NCBI RefSeq assembly: GCF_963966145.1
Contig: NC_091051.1
Coordinates: 8,494,001-8,558,000 of the forward strand
Length of the DNA stretch: 64,000 nucleotides
DNA from: Tenebrio molitor
Lineage: Eukaryota; Arthropoda; Insecta; Coleoptera; Tenebrionidae
Reading direction: 5' to 3'
Shown here: piece by piece, positions 1 through 10,402 of the stretch
Layout: each line of letters begins with the position of its first letter
Position numbering within the stretch: position 1 is the first letter of the stretch
Program-made: the position numbers and the translations under genes
The notes under the pieces: generated by a model
What the model was told of the DNA's origin: nothing
What the model saw: the letters and a program-made list of their open reading frames with translations, nothing else
Databases searched by the model: none

Positions 1-329
1 GAACCGTTGAAAAAGTTAGGAAAATAATATAAGACCAACCAAAAATTCGAATTTGTCATTTATCACAACAAATGAAGACACGGTCAAAATGAGGTTATGC
101 ATCTGAAGGATTTGTTAACTATGTAGAAGACGACCTACATTAGAAAACGAAAGAAAACCTAGGCCTGCTAGACCACACATTTATTTGAACACTCCTTACT
201 TTCACAAAACAAAAAAATCTCCCTAAAAGTTATAGTCTGTTCAATTCTAAATTTCCACCACCTGTTGAATTATGTTGGCAAAATAAAAATATTTCTAAAT
301 TGGGGATTGTTATCCAAAGTTGGCAATAT

Positions 330-761
330 AATTATTTTTATAGTCGTTTTCAATGACATCCGTGCTGTCGGTATGACAGTATGTTGCCATCACTTGCTGT
401 TTCAGTTTAGTAATTTTGACTTTTCTAATTTGGTAAATTTATCTTGACGCGGCAAATTGACAAATTCAAATTATTATTTATCATTTCCGACAAAAAATGT
501 AGTCTGATTTGGATTCTGAGGATGACTTCGTTTAACCATGTTTTACGCCATGTTGAAGATTGAGTTTTACCGTTTGTTGTTGATGTTTCACGAAATATAA
601 ATTATCTTTTACCATAACCTCAATTTCTTGTTTGACATTTTTTTAACTAGGATGTTCTTATATTCTGAATACTGGTTATGAATTTGTGTGTACAATCTGC
701 ACCAACATATTAAAAATGACACTGACAGCACGGATGTCGTTGAAAACGACTTTAAATAATT
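330..761. mobile_element. MITE-like element with about 40-bp terminal inverted repeats
   Basis: Arms 330-371 and 723-761 are inverted copies; shared core GACATCCGTGCTGTC against GACAGCACGGATGTC. No long open frame lies between them. The size (about 430 bp) and coding-free interior fit a non-autonomous DNA transposon. A target duplication was not resolved. Confidence 0.6.
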
Positions 762-778
762 ATGATTCGAAAACAACG

Positions 779-1019
779 TACAGTTGGTTGCAAAAAAAAA
801 ACGGAAAACGAAAATTTTCCTAACGTAAATTTGATTTTATCCATTTGTCAATTAATTGTCTACTTGACAATACCTATCAGATAATTTAAAAAAAATGTCA
901 TTGAATTTTGACGTTAATTCTAACTTCTCTCTCGTAAGAAGGTTACATACTATTGAAAAATTGTAAAAATGTGTCAATTTTATTCTCATAGTTCCCGTTT
1001 TTTTTTGCAAGCAACTGTA
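779..1019. repeat. Inverted repeat, about 26-bp arms
   Basis: Arm 779-805 (CAGTTGGTTGC followed by an A run and CGG) is mirrored by 994-1019 (CCCG, T run, GCAAGCAACTG). This is probably a small non-autonomous element about 240 bp long. The homopolymer at the arm centre makes it less certain than the neighbouring repeats. Confidence 0.45.
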
Positions 1020-1101
1020 GTTTACTTGACGCTAAAATGAAAATGCTCTAGTTTCTAGTAAAATGTTTCGAAAAGATAAAAAAGTTGGCACCCGAGTTAG
1101 G

Positions 1102-1461
1102 TACTATGGCGGACAATAAATTTAAGCCGGGCTGTCATTGGCTTGACATCAAAATGTGAAGCTGGCATTATGTTCAACTAACCCCATTTTCGATTTTTGT
1201 CATCCTTGTCATCGTGACAGCGATAATCAAAATTAAAATTGGGAAAAAAAGCGTGCACCAGAGAAGTGCTACTACAAATCAGTTATGCTAGTGCATCAAG
1301 ATCTGTAAGTTACGAAAAGGACGAAGGAAACGCCAAACAGCTTGAAAACCTTCAGTTTGACAAACTGACACATCAGTCATAATGACAATAAATAGTCGCT
1401 TGCATTGACTTTTTTGAAATGTCAGAAATTTGCCGGCCTAAATTTATTGTCCGCCATAGTA
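1102..1461. mobile_element. MITE-like element with about 30-bp terminal inverted repeats
   Basis: Arms 1102-1131 and 1433-1461 are near-perfect inverted copies with core TATGGCGGACAATAAATTTA. The interior (about 300 bp) has no coding capacity. This is the best preserved of the four inverted repeats in this intron and so probably the most recent. Confidence 0.65.
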
Positions 1462-1922
1462 ATAGACAAATTGATGAAAAAGTAGGAAATATTTTTTCGG
1501 CAAGTGCAAAATTCTAATATTTTAAAATCTTGAGTTGTAAAAACTGAAATTGACAGACACAAATACAACCTGATGCATTTTTCACCAAACATTGTTGCCG
1601 GTTGTTTTTCTAACTTAGGTAGAATACAGTGTTGGTGGAAATTTAGAATTGAAACAGACTTTACTTGCCGGACTTACTCTTTAATTGAATATAAGCATAA
1701 TATTGAAATAAAGCTATTTCAGTTTGAATTAGAGGCAAAAATCGAACTATTTTTTTAAACAATTACATCACCTGCAATGCCAAAGACACATTACCAAATT
1801 GTTGTGTTTTGCTGTTTTTATGGACTATTGAACGTGATTCGTTTTATTATATTTAAAGTTTTTTTTTATCGGTGTAATAAAAATACCTACCTAAGTTAAA
1901 CAGAATAAACGAAATTTCTTAC

Positions 1923-4900
1923 CTGTTGGTAGATTCTTGAGCAATCAGCGGTCGCGTGTAGTTGTCTGACGTGTGCCGATGTGACCGAAACTTCAATTTT
2001 GTGTCCGAACTAATAGGAATCGGAATTCCTGATCTAAACTCCCTCAACCAAAGTCCGCTTCTGGCCGAAGAACCTAAATATTTCCAAAAACATATTCAAA
2101 CCAATTCAATTTAGTAAAAATGTTTAATTACCTGTGGAAGTAGTAGACGATCTACTAGAAAGTGAATACGAAGTGGGTTCATGAGCTTTAGCGTGACCAT
2201 TGTAAATATGTTCGGAAGAAAAACTCTTTCTGAACTGCTCCGCTTGTCTGAAAAATTGCTTGGCCCTGTTGCCGTTAATATCACCGAAAACCTCCTGGCT
2301 ATCAACATTTCTACGTCTCCTGGGCGGAGAATTAGACCTTCCACGGTCGTAGTTCCGGTAATTTCTTCCATTAACTTGAGACGCATCGCGATGGAGAACG
2401 TAAACCGGGCACAGTGTAGCTACGAAACTTATCTTGTTAAAAAATAACACAGAAAAATTCAACACTCACCTTTCTCGATAGACGGATTGTCTATTTTGGG
2501 AAACGCCGAAGCATCGATGGCCCAAATCTGCTCCTTATTGCCGTTGTTGGGATCGTCCTGTAAAAATTGATTTTAATCGTGTGTGCCATTCGATTTCGCG
2601 TATTAATACACCCCACCCCGAAAAAATTGTTCAAAGAGATGGGACGGAGCGCGTATAAACGACACAATAACATTCTTATTTTTGGAAATTTAATCAGAAT
2701 TATCACTCTCAAAAAACATCCGCAGTAGAAAGAGTGCGGCTGGTTGATCAATAGACGGCACCAACTGTGCACGACACTTGTTTGGCCGTCGCTGTTCGTG
2801 ACATTGCATGATTTACAGAGTCTGACGTCACCAATACTTACCATAATTGTAACAATTTTACGACCACTATTCGAAAAAAAATAACCCAATTCGAACCCAA
2901 AAAAATTATACTCTACTCACATAAGAATAATCGTTGTACGATGAAGGACTCCTGATTGGGGACAACTCCATATCGTGCCTTAGATTATGTTTCCAATAAT
3001 TGTTAGTCGGAACTTTAATCGAGCTCAACGACGAAGTTTTATTGAGACTGGGAGTTCCTCCGCAGAGCCAGTCAAACTCCTCTTGTTCTCTAGGACTTGA
3101 ATATCTGACGCACCCATCTAGATCTACCGTCGGTAGTTGTCGCCTCGACAATCTATTCACAATTGTAATAACAACAAATTAATATGTTTATCACATTACC
3201 TTGTTCTGACAACTGTCAAAAGATGATCTGAATCGTCTACATCTTTTGACATCTCATTTATTGCCTCTAAGATCATCGAGTTTCCTGCCACCTGAGCCAA
3301 ACTCGCCAAAGTCTCCAACGCAGCCTGTCTGACAGCTCTCTTGTTGTCCTTCATGGCATCAAACGCCAAGTGAATCCCCCTCGCTAAGTCGATCTCAGAG
3401 CTGGGGAAAGTCCTCGCTGCAGCTATCAGCGCTTGCAGAGTAGCCTCGCGAACCCCAGGCTCTATCTTTAAACTTTCAAAAAAACTCTTCGGCGAGTTTC
3501 TCTTCATCAAGAGAAGCGACAGACGCACACCTGACGGCGGCAACACTTTGATAGCGTCATTGCACAGCTGCCCGTACAGTTCGTGCAGCTTCTGAAGGCT
3601 CATTCCCGATATAACCAAAGTCAAAGCTTCCTACAATACATCGATTTGTGTTTACTCGACAAATAAAAGATGAACAGTTAACCTGTGCTCGATTCTGGAG
3701 GCGTGACTGCTTCTCGCATGAAAACAAAGTTTGTAGTAATTGAGCGGTGGAAATCGAGTCGAAATTCAACGAGTTTTTGCGTGAAATAGTAATGAGGTCG
3801 TCTAGGGCCCGGCTTCGGATCCAAGTGTCCTCCTAGGAAAGTTTCAAATGAACTTATTATGATGAATTATGTGGAGTCAACGTTCTAGTTTGGGTCGTTA
3901 TCGGACCATTTCATCGGGAAAAAATGGAACAACACTCTAATGTCATAATCGATAGTCATTGACATGTATGAGTGTCGCGAAGGCAAATCGAAATTTGGCG
4001 GATATTTGGCGGAGGCGCCGGAACAGACTGTTCAAATTATTTTTAAATTGGCCCAAAATAGCTGATTAATTCATGAATATAAATAAATTAGGCGTGACAC
4101 GCCACAACCCCCAAATGCAAATATTTGGCAGTCTGACGGCGTCACGTTAATTTATTCAGCGAACTCACATTTCATTTGACCTACTTAATAAACTGCTAAA
4201 TGTTTACACGGCACCCTCTTGACACGCTGCTCACCTTATGAATAAGATCGTGAACGATTATTTCCAAAGGGGACGGACTCTTTACTTTCGCATTTTCTTC
4301 CTTGTCGTCTTTGCACACTTGGAAACTCGCGTACGTGTTGTTTTTTTCCTCGACGCCTTCAGGTCGGCTTTCTTTGTCTTGCACAGGCGGCTTCTCTTTG
4401 CTCCTCTCGGGACTCCTGGTCAAATTGTGGAACACCTCGATTTCGTTGTGCACAGGAATAGGACTGAATTCGTCTTCGCCGCGACTGTGTCTTCTCGTCC
4501 CCTTTTGCTCGCTCTGATTCGGCAAAATACTCAACAACTGAACATCGCACCGACGCAACTTACCTGTTCTTTGCTTTTCGATTCTTTTGTTTTGCCGTTT
4601 TGCGGCAACGGTATTTTCGAAATGTGGATCCTTCCCAGCTCCGGAGCCGACTTGTGAAGCCTCCTCGGCTTGATTTTCTTCCTAGGAGTGGGAGGATTCG
4701 AGCCGCCTGTCGTTATCCTCACTGGAATCATGCTTCGGTGTTTTGTCTTGATCGCCGCGACATTATCGCTCACGGTGATTTTAATGCTCGTGGGGCGGTC
4801 GATGATGACAGAAGTTTGTACGTCGTTATCATCGCTGGATTGCTGGTTACTGTCACTCTCAGGAGTACGCATCTTGACGACTTCACCACCGAAATGAACC

Positions 4901-5864
4901 TTGCGAGGACTTCGAGTTACTAGTTCGGATTCGCTGTCGTCAGTCATTCGAGGGTCGTGTCTGCAAAAACAAAATATACCACACCACACCATCTCAAACC
5001 ACTCACCTCATCTCTTCGTTGTCTGAAAAATTGTTGGAAGTCAAAGAGGAAGTGTCTTTCTCTTCGTGAATCTTCATCGTTATTGCCGGTCCAGTCTCTA
5101 AGGTAATTTCAGTTTCTAGAATCACATTGTCTTCGTTCGGTTCAGTCGGTTTTAAATGTAGATTGTGCTCTTTGCAAAGCTCTTGGAACTCTTTCCTCCT
5201 CTCGGGACCGATCAAATTATTGAATCGCTCCGCCCCTAGTTTACTTCTGGTCTTCACCAAGGAACAGACTGAAGTCTCGCGGAGAAAATCTTGACCACTG
5301 GCCAAAAACAACTGACTTATAAGAAAACTTAAAGTATCTTCGCTTATTGGATAGGTTGAAAAATAAGGAACTGCCATTAGTAACCCTTGCATTAAGTGAC
5401 TGTCTTCCGGAACCACAGTCATCAGTTTCCTCAGCACCTCATTAGGATGAGGACTGTGTCTTAGGTAAATGCGTAGAACATCGATAGTGCCCTTGCGTAC
5501 AGCTGGAGCCACATGCGACAAGTTTATTATTAAATCTGGAAGAAGAAATTCCATGTGCTTGTCCAGGTTGTTTTGTTCAATCACGGGAACGAGGTCGGCC
5601 AAAACTCTCAAGGCATGTTGGCGGACTTCACGCTCGAGATTTCTCAAACGATCACGAAGGACAACGAATAAGACTTTTGGATCTAAATCATCTAAAAATT
5701 TAAATTAAAAAGTGAAACTCGAGCGGGGGTGAATTACCTGGTAGACGTTTTGTGCGTACTATGATTTCCCATAACCAGGTGAGTGAAATTGGGCCATCAA
5801 GATTGCCTGAAGGAACTCTTTGTATGAGAGAATCACTTCCTGAACTGCTCTTGTAGTCGATCAT
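1923..5864 (-). CDS. TOGARAM1: TOGARAM / crescerin-type TOG-array microtubule protein (5' part, 3' end off window)
   Basis: Family role: TOG-domain proteins of this group (human TOGARAM1/FAM179B, worm CHE-12) bind tubulin and regulate axonemal microtubules in cilia. Exons on the minus strand, in gene order: 5738-5864, 5007-5691, 4564-4960, 4235-4537, 3683-3832, 3200-3630, 2921-3152, 2470-2557, 2132-2419, 1923-2073. All junctions are GT-AG and phases agree through about 950 codons. The start ATG (5862-5864) follows an in-frame stop. Exons 1-2 encode a HEAT-like TOG1 domain (roughly residues 15-230; key stretch EREVRQHALRVLADLVP). Exons 3-4 are a charged Ser/Pro linker. Exons 5-6 encode TOG2 (about residues 505-698). 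Exon 7 begins with RLSRRQLPTVDLDG, which I recall as a conserved linker element. The last exon ends in a donor, so the expected C-terminal TOG3/TOG4 exons must lie left of position 1. The assignment to this family rather than CLASP rests on domain order and the linker motif. Confidence 0.8.
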
Positions 5865-6397
5865 TTCGCGAAAATTAACACACACGTATTATTAAGTCAC
5901 TGACATGATGGTAGCTTGGAAGATCGTGATCCGGTCACGTTTTACTTGGTTATGGCAAACAACCCCGTTACAAACATTAACTTTCGGGTAGATTTATTGA
6001 TTGCCTTAAGCCAATAGAAACGTCACCCGCCCTGTTAGTGTTACAAGCAGCATTTGAATTGGCAGGATTTTTATATTAAAAAATTTAAAATATCTGTGAA
6101 ACAAAAATTATTTACGAATTAATATCGTGGGGAGAAACATGGGAAACTAATGTTGCGGTGTTGACCGAGGAAATATAAAAATCTAAAGTTGTATATTACA
6201 CGTTATAATTATGTACAGACACATTTCTATCACAATTTCAATAAATAAAGTTAAAATCGAAAAATTATTTCAAACCGTATACAATGTTATCAGGTTCTTC
6301 ACAATCGTAAAATATTTTTCAGGTTTTTTTGAACACTATTATACAAACATGTAACAAACTAATTTACAATAATACTAAAGACGTGCGGATTGGTCAT
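5865..6397. other. Intergenic spacer between TOGARAM promoter and crm 3' end
   Basis: This stretch lies upstream of the TOGARAM start and downstream of the crm stop, both genes being on the minus strand. It holds an inverted CCAAT-like site region (AGCCAATAG near 6010) and an imperfect X-box-like sequence near 5949-5964. The crm 3' UTR must end within it. No coding potential seen. Confidence 0.6.
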
Positions 6398-9300
6398 TTA
6401 CTTCTTATCTATGACTTGAGCAGCTAGATCTGCAAATTTGGCCGTGTAGTCCACGCTGGCTTCGATTAGCAATGTATGCAACTGGGCCTCCACCTGAAAT
6501 TAATAAATACTGAAGTAATACCAGTTAATTTATTTTATTTTGCCATTTACAAGAATTTCCATTCGTTTCCCGTACACTGCTAAAAATAACCACCCCGCTA
6601 TTATGCAACCATACTTACAACGCCGTCTTGTCAAATTTTAATAACATGTCAATTAGGAAAATTCTCATTTAAAAAAAAAATGAATTGATCTATCTTCTTC
6701 CTAATGAAAAATCGTTGCAAAGTGGAAAACAAAAATAACCTCTACTTCTTTAAATTAAAAAAAATACCTAACTTTTGATTTTATGATGATTATTGGAATT
6801 CTGATTGTTTTTAATAAGGACAGCACGGTAAAAAAAATATGAGGAAACTGAATTAAGCGAAGCGAGCTCACTACACTACGATATACTTGACACACATTTA
6901 TCGTTACTGTGCCGCTCCCTGATGTGTGAAGACATGAGTAATGTTTCCTTAGATTTTTAAGAATGGCCCAAAAATTGTTTACACGCTATTATTAATTCTC
7001 TACAAATATGTAAGTGATTTGAATACATATATTTTAATGTTTCAGCTTGTTTTACAGAAATTATTATCTTCGCTTTTTTATTCTTATTACTTTCGTCGAT
7101 TTTGTTTTAAGTAAAAAAAATTCTCATCACAGTGAAACTCTTCAAGCAGTGCTTTTTCTTCTTGACAAAACACGGTCAAAAGAAGTGATTAAATTTTTAT
7201 TAATAAGCTACAGTTTTTGGAAACTCCTTGTGGTGGCAGCACTTTGCGTATTATAACAGTCCACACCTGCTGTATTATAACCGGCCTGTTCAAAAATGTA
7301 ATTTGAATGATCCCCGCAGAGGGGATATTATTGAGGATATTATTCATCTTAAGTTGTTTTTGTGTTTAGTGTTGTCATTGTTCTTTATTATATTGCGCAT
7401 TGATTATTATTTAAGCGTGAAGCGCCTAAAGTCTCTAGATTTTATCTGAGAACTTTATGAAGTGCCCGTATTGTGGCGCCCTCATCGGCGGAAATTGGCT
7501 CTTCCTCAGAAACATTTTTATAATGCATTTTTAATGAAATGAACAGGCCGTTTATAATACAGCAGGTCGTGCACGTCTAGCCATTCTTACCATAATTTTC
7601 ATTACAAAAAAAAAGTAAAACGACCAGTCTGTTAAAAATAAAAATTCTTAAACTCACATCTTGTGACAAATGAGTATCGTCGTTTGACATGCTGACCATC
7701 GACTGATTTGTTTTCGACGGACAGTCCAAGTGCCCAAGCAAACTACTTAAAGAATAATCCGTGACGTCTGCATTTATCCACTGATTTTCATTTTCCTTCA
7801 GTATCTTCGTGATTCCTGTTGACATCGCCGAATTTGACTGGTTGTCACCCAGTAACCCTAAAACAGCGCAAGTTGCTACCAATGTTTTCTAAGACGTTGC
7901 AAAAAGTACCGCTGAAATTCTTCTCAGAAATGCCTGATTCCTCTGTTAATTTATTATTATCACCCAAAAGCAGCGAAGGAATTCCAGAATTGTCTAACAA
8001 ACCTCGTGGTTCTTCTAAATTAGACAGTTCTTCACTTGATTTACTCTCCTGTGGTACAATATTCATTGACACAATCTGGTGCTTACTTTCTGATTTATTG
8101 GGAACCAGTTTCCGCTCAACAACTAATTGTTTATATCTGATCCTACCTCTGTTTCGCATTTTTGGATTCAACTTTTGTAAAGTCTAAAAATAGTGTTATT
8201 TATTAAATTAAAAACCAAATCAATCGACCAACTTACTTCACGTTGATGAAACAAATGAACCATGGAGGTGCTTGTATCATGAAAGGGTGGTTCCTCTGAA
8301 GCTTCATTACTCTTTGACTCAACAGTCCTAGAATTGACCTGTTCAGTTTCTTCAGACTTTATCTCATTCACAGTATTCTAAAAACATCAAAAATAAAACA
8401 CAAAAAATTGTCACACTGCAAACGTTACAATTACTTCATGATGTGCTTGATTTTTCTTAACCACCTTTGTTGCCAAAGGTTTTTTAAACTGAGCGTTACT
8501 CTTATTGCTGGCACCACAAACATGTCCACATGTACATTGCATCACTGTTTTATTACACTGCAATTTAGCCAAAGATAGTAATTTTTTTAGAGAATTTGTT
8601 AAATTATTTTCTTGCTTGACGTCAGCTCCATCTTGTTGAGATTGCGGCTGGGAGTTGTCCCAACTATATTCAAGAAACACTTTTGAATTAGACCCAAACT
8701 GAAAAGACCTGAGTACAGTACATTACAATTTTTTTCTTTAGGTTGTTTACCATTAAATAAATTTCACCCACAGTCAAACTGCCGCAATTTTCTACAGTCC
8801 AACCTTGTTTGATCTGCTCAATTTTGACATTTTTTTCTTCTAACGTTATGTCTTTACTATTTGAATTCACCTGAGGAGTTTTATTGTCACTTTTACTACT
8901 AGGCAAGTCTGGAACTTGCAATGACAAAATTGTACTAACAGCTTCATCCACAACTTTATTGACGGGAGTAACTTCACAACTGGCACTCTCATCACCATTC
9001 ACTTTAGATTGTAACTTTTCAATTTTACTTTCAGGTTCCTCCTTCTTCACTTCTTCTGCAACAGATCACGCAATTAACACATTTGTGCAACACTGTAAAA
9101 TTAACAACCTTTAGACTTAACACCCTTTCTGGTTTCAAACGCGGTCAGTGAGATACTCTGACCTGTGAAGTATTCACTAATATCTATCGAAGGCAGTTCA
9201 ACGTGAGCATCTGTTGGAGGTCTTAATCTTAACAGAGGAGTGAGCAACCGCAAGCTTGTGTCAATTTCTTTCTGATCAGGTACACAGTCCTTGGTGGTGG

Positions 9301-10402
9301 GGTTTGTTGAAATCAAAGCTTTGTCATACTGGTGAAAATTTTGATTAAATCAAATTTGATTCAAATTAAATTCGAGTTACCACAACAGCTTCAGAATTCT
9401 TCCACCTCGCGTTAATGCAGGTAATGAGAGAACTGAGTCGCTTTTGAAGCGAAACAGCCACCTTAATTCGAGGATTTTGTGCCATGCTCTGCACTCTGAG
9501 AAAAGACACCATATCCCTGGGATTTAACTCCACTAAAACTCTCGTGGGCAACTTCAAGTCGTCGTATTTTTCTGAATGAAAGATTTTTATTAGAACTTTT
9601 TCAAGTCGTAACGCGGGACTTACCATCCAACTGATTTAATCGCCTCAACGCCCTGCACATTGGCGTCTTGACCTTGATCATCTTTCCCTTGGCTCTTAAT
9701 GAAATTGAACCTTTAGCTACAAGAACATTCAATTTTTGCAAATTCTTTTTTTGCACAGATCCAATTTTTCGCCTTATTTCTCCATAGTTGATTAAAGCGT
9801 ACAATTCTTGTACATTTTTGGGTATTTCTACAATTGTCAAATGAGCATAGAAAACGTATTTTTTACTTGGCCTTACTGTCAGAAAACTTCAACAAGCCAG
9901 AGAGCATGTGAAATGTTTTGTAATAAAAGTGTCTTATTTGATGTTTGGTTTTGATCAAATCATCTGTAACACCTTTCTTTTTTAATCTTGTGCTTATGTA
10001 CATATGAATGCTCTCAAAGTCTTTGCCATGTTCGTTCAGCGCTTCAAAAAACATCTTTTTCTCTTCGGAGATCCATAATGGATTGACAGGTTTCTTGATC
10101 TCTGGCTTGGGCTCTTCTGGTTTAACTTCTTCCTTCTTTTCTAGATGTGAATCAATTTAATAAATGTACATATTTTTTCAAGTTTCTACCAACCAACCTT
10201 TCTTTTCTATAGTGGCGTTATTAGAAAGGTCAAATTTCATTTTTTTGAAAACGCGAGCGCTGGTGCGAAGCTGTTGAGTCTTGCCGTCAACATTGTCAAT
10301 ATCATTGTAAGATACTGACCCCAATAGAGTTTCAATTGGCCCTACTTGGGAAAGGAAGTCTTTGCAGTTGAGAGTGACTTCATGATTTTCATTTTCACTC
10401 AT
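6398..10402 (-). CDS. crm: Cramped-like chromatin protein with SANT/Myb domain
   Basis: Cramped (human CRAMP1) is a nuclear SANT-domain protein linked to Polycomb and linker-histone gene regulation. Exons in gene order: 10198-10402, 9877-10140, 9624-9827, 9381-9571, 9109-9328, 8751-9055, 8435-8698, 8237-8377, 7910-8183, 7658-7857, 6398-6493, giving 787 residues. The SANT-like segment (about residues 92-156) contains FFEALNEHGKDFESIH and KHQIRHFYYKTFH, the family signature. A second conserved block, LTVGEIYLMFG, is split across exons 6 and 7. The C-terminus SVDYTAKFADLA is also family-like. Exons 9 and 10 are in different frames. I join them with a 52-base intron (7858-7909) whose acceptor is good but whose donor is weak. 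Without that intron the gene would carry a one-base frameshift. The last intron (6494-7657) carries a MITE. Confidence 0.88.
7262..7571 (+). mobile_element. hAT-like MITE, copy 1 (crm intron)
   Basis: Both ends are present: CACACCTGCTGTATTATAAC on the left and its mirror ending CAGCAGGTCGTG on the right, with subterminal GGCCTGTTCA on both sides. About 310 bp and non-coding. It shares the internal blocks GATATTATTCATCTTAAG, TGTTCTTTATTATATTGCGC and GGCGCCCTCATCGGCGG with copies at 23127, 26310 and 35309. It is internally deleted relative to those and shows no clear target duplication. Open frames overlapping it are accidental. Confidence 0.75.

Larger units (their letters stand above)
234..1660. 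repeat. Outer inverted repeat of a nested palindrome cluster
   Basis: The arm at 234-267 (key bases TTCAATTCTAAATTTCCACC) is the reverse complement of 1628-1660 with a few mismatches and one indel. It encloses three further inverted repeats, so the whole 1.4 kb looks like an element (or its ends) that received later insertions. Confidence 0.6.
1..1922. other. Partial intron of the TOGARAM gene, filled with inverted repeats
   Basis: No coding exon is recognisable on either strand. The donor of the last visible exon is at 1922/1921. The stretch is AT-rich and consists mostly of nested inverted repeats (listed separately), consistent with several MITE insertions. The short open frames at 265-447 and 1573-1758 lie across repeat arms and have no protein-like composition. 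Confidence 0.65.

Noticed and set aside
7047..7449. Two small plus-strand frames in the crm intron
   Set aside because: One is AT-rich chance sequence and the other runs through a MITE.
7845..7882. Apparent frameshift suggesting crm is a pseudogene
   Set aside because: A 52-base GT-AG segment (7858-7909) restores the frame and makes the total coding length divisible by three; all conserved blocks are otherwise intact.
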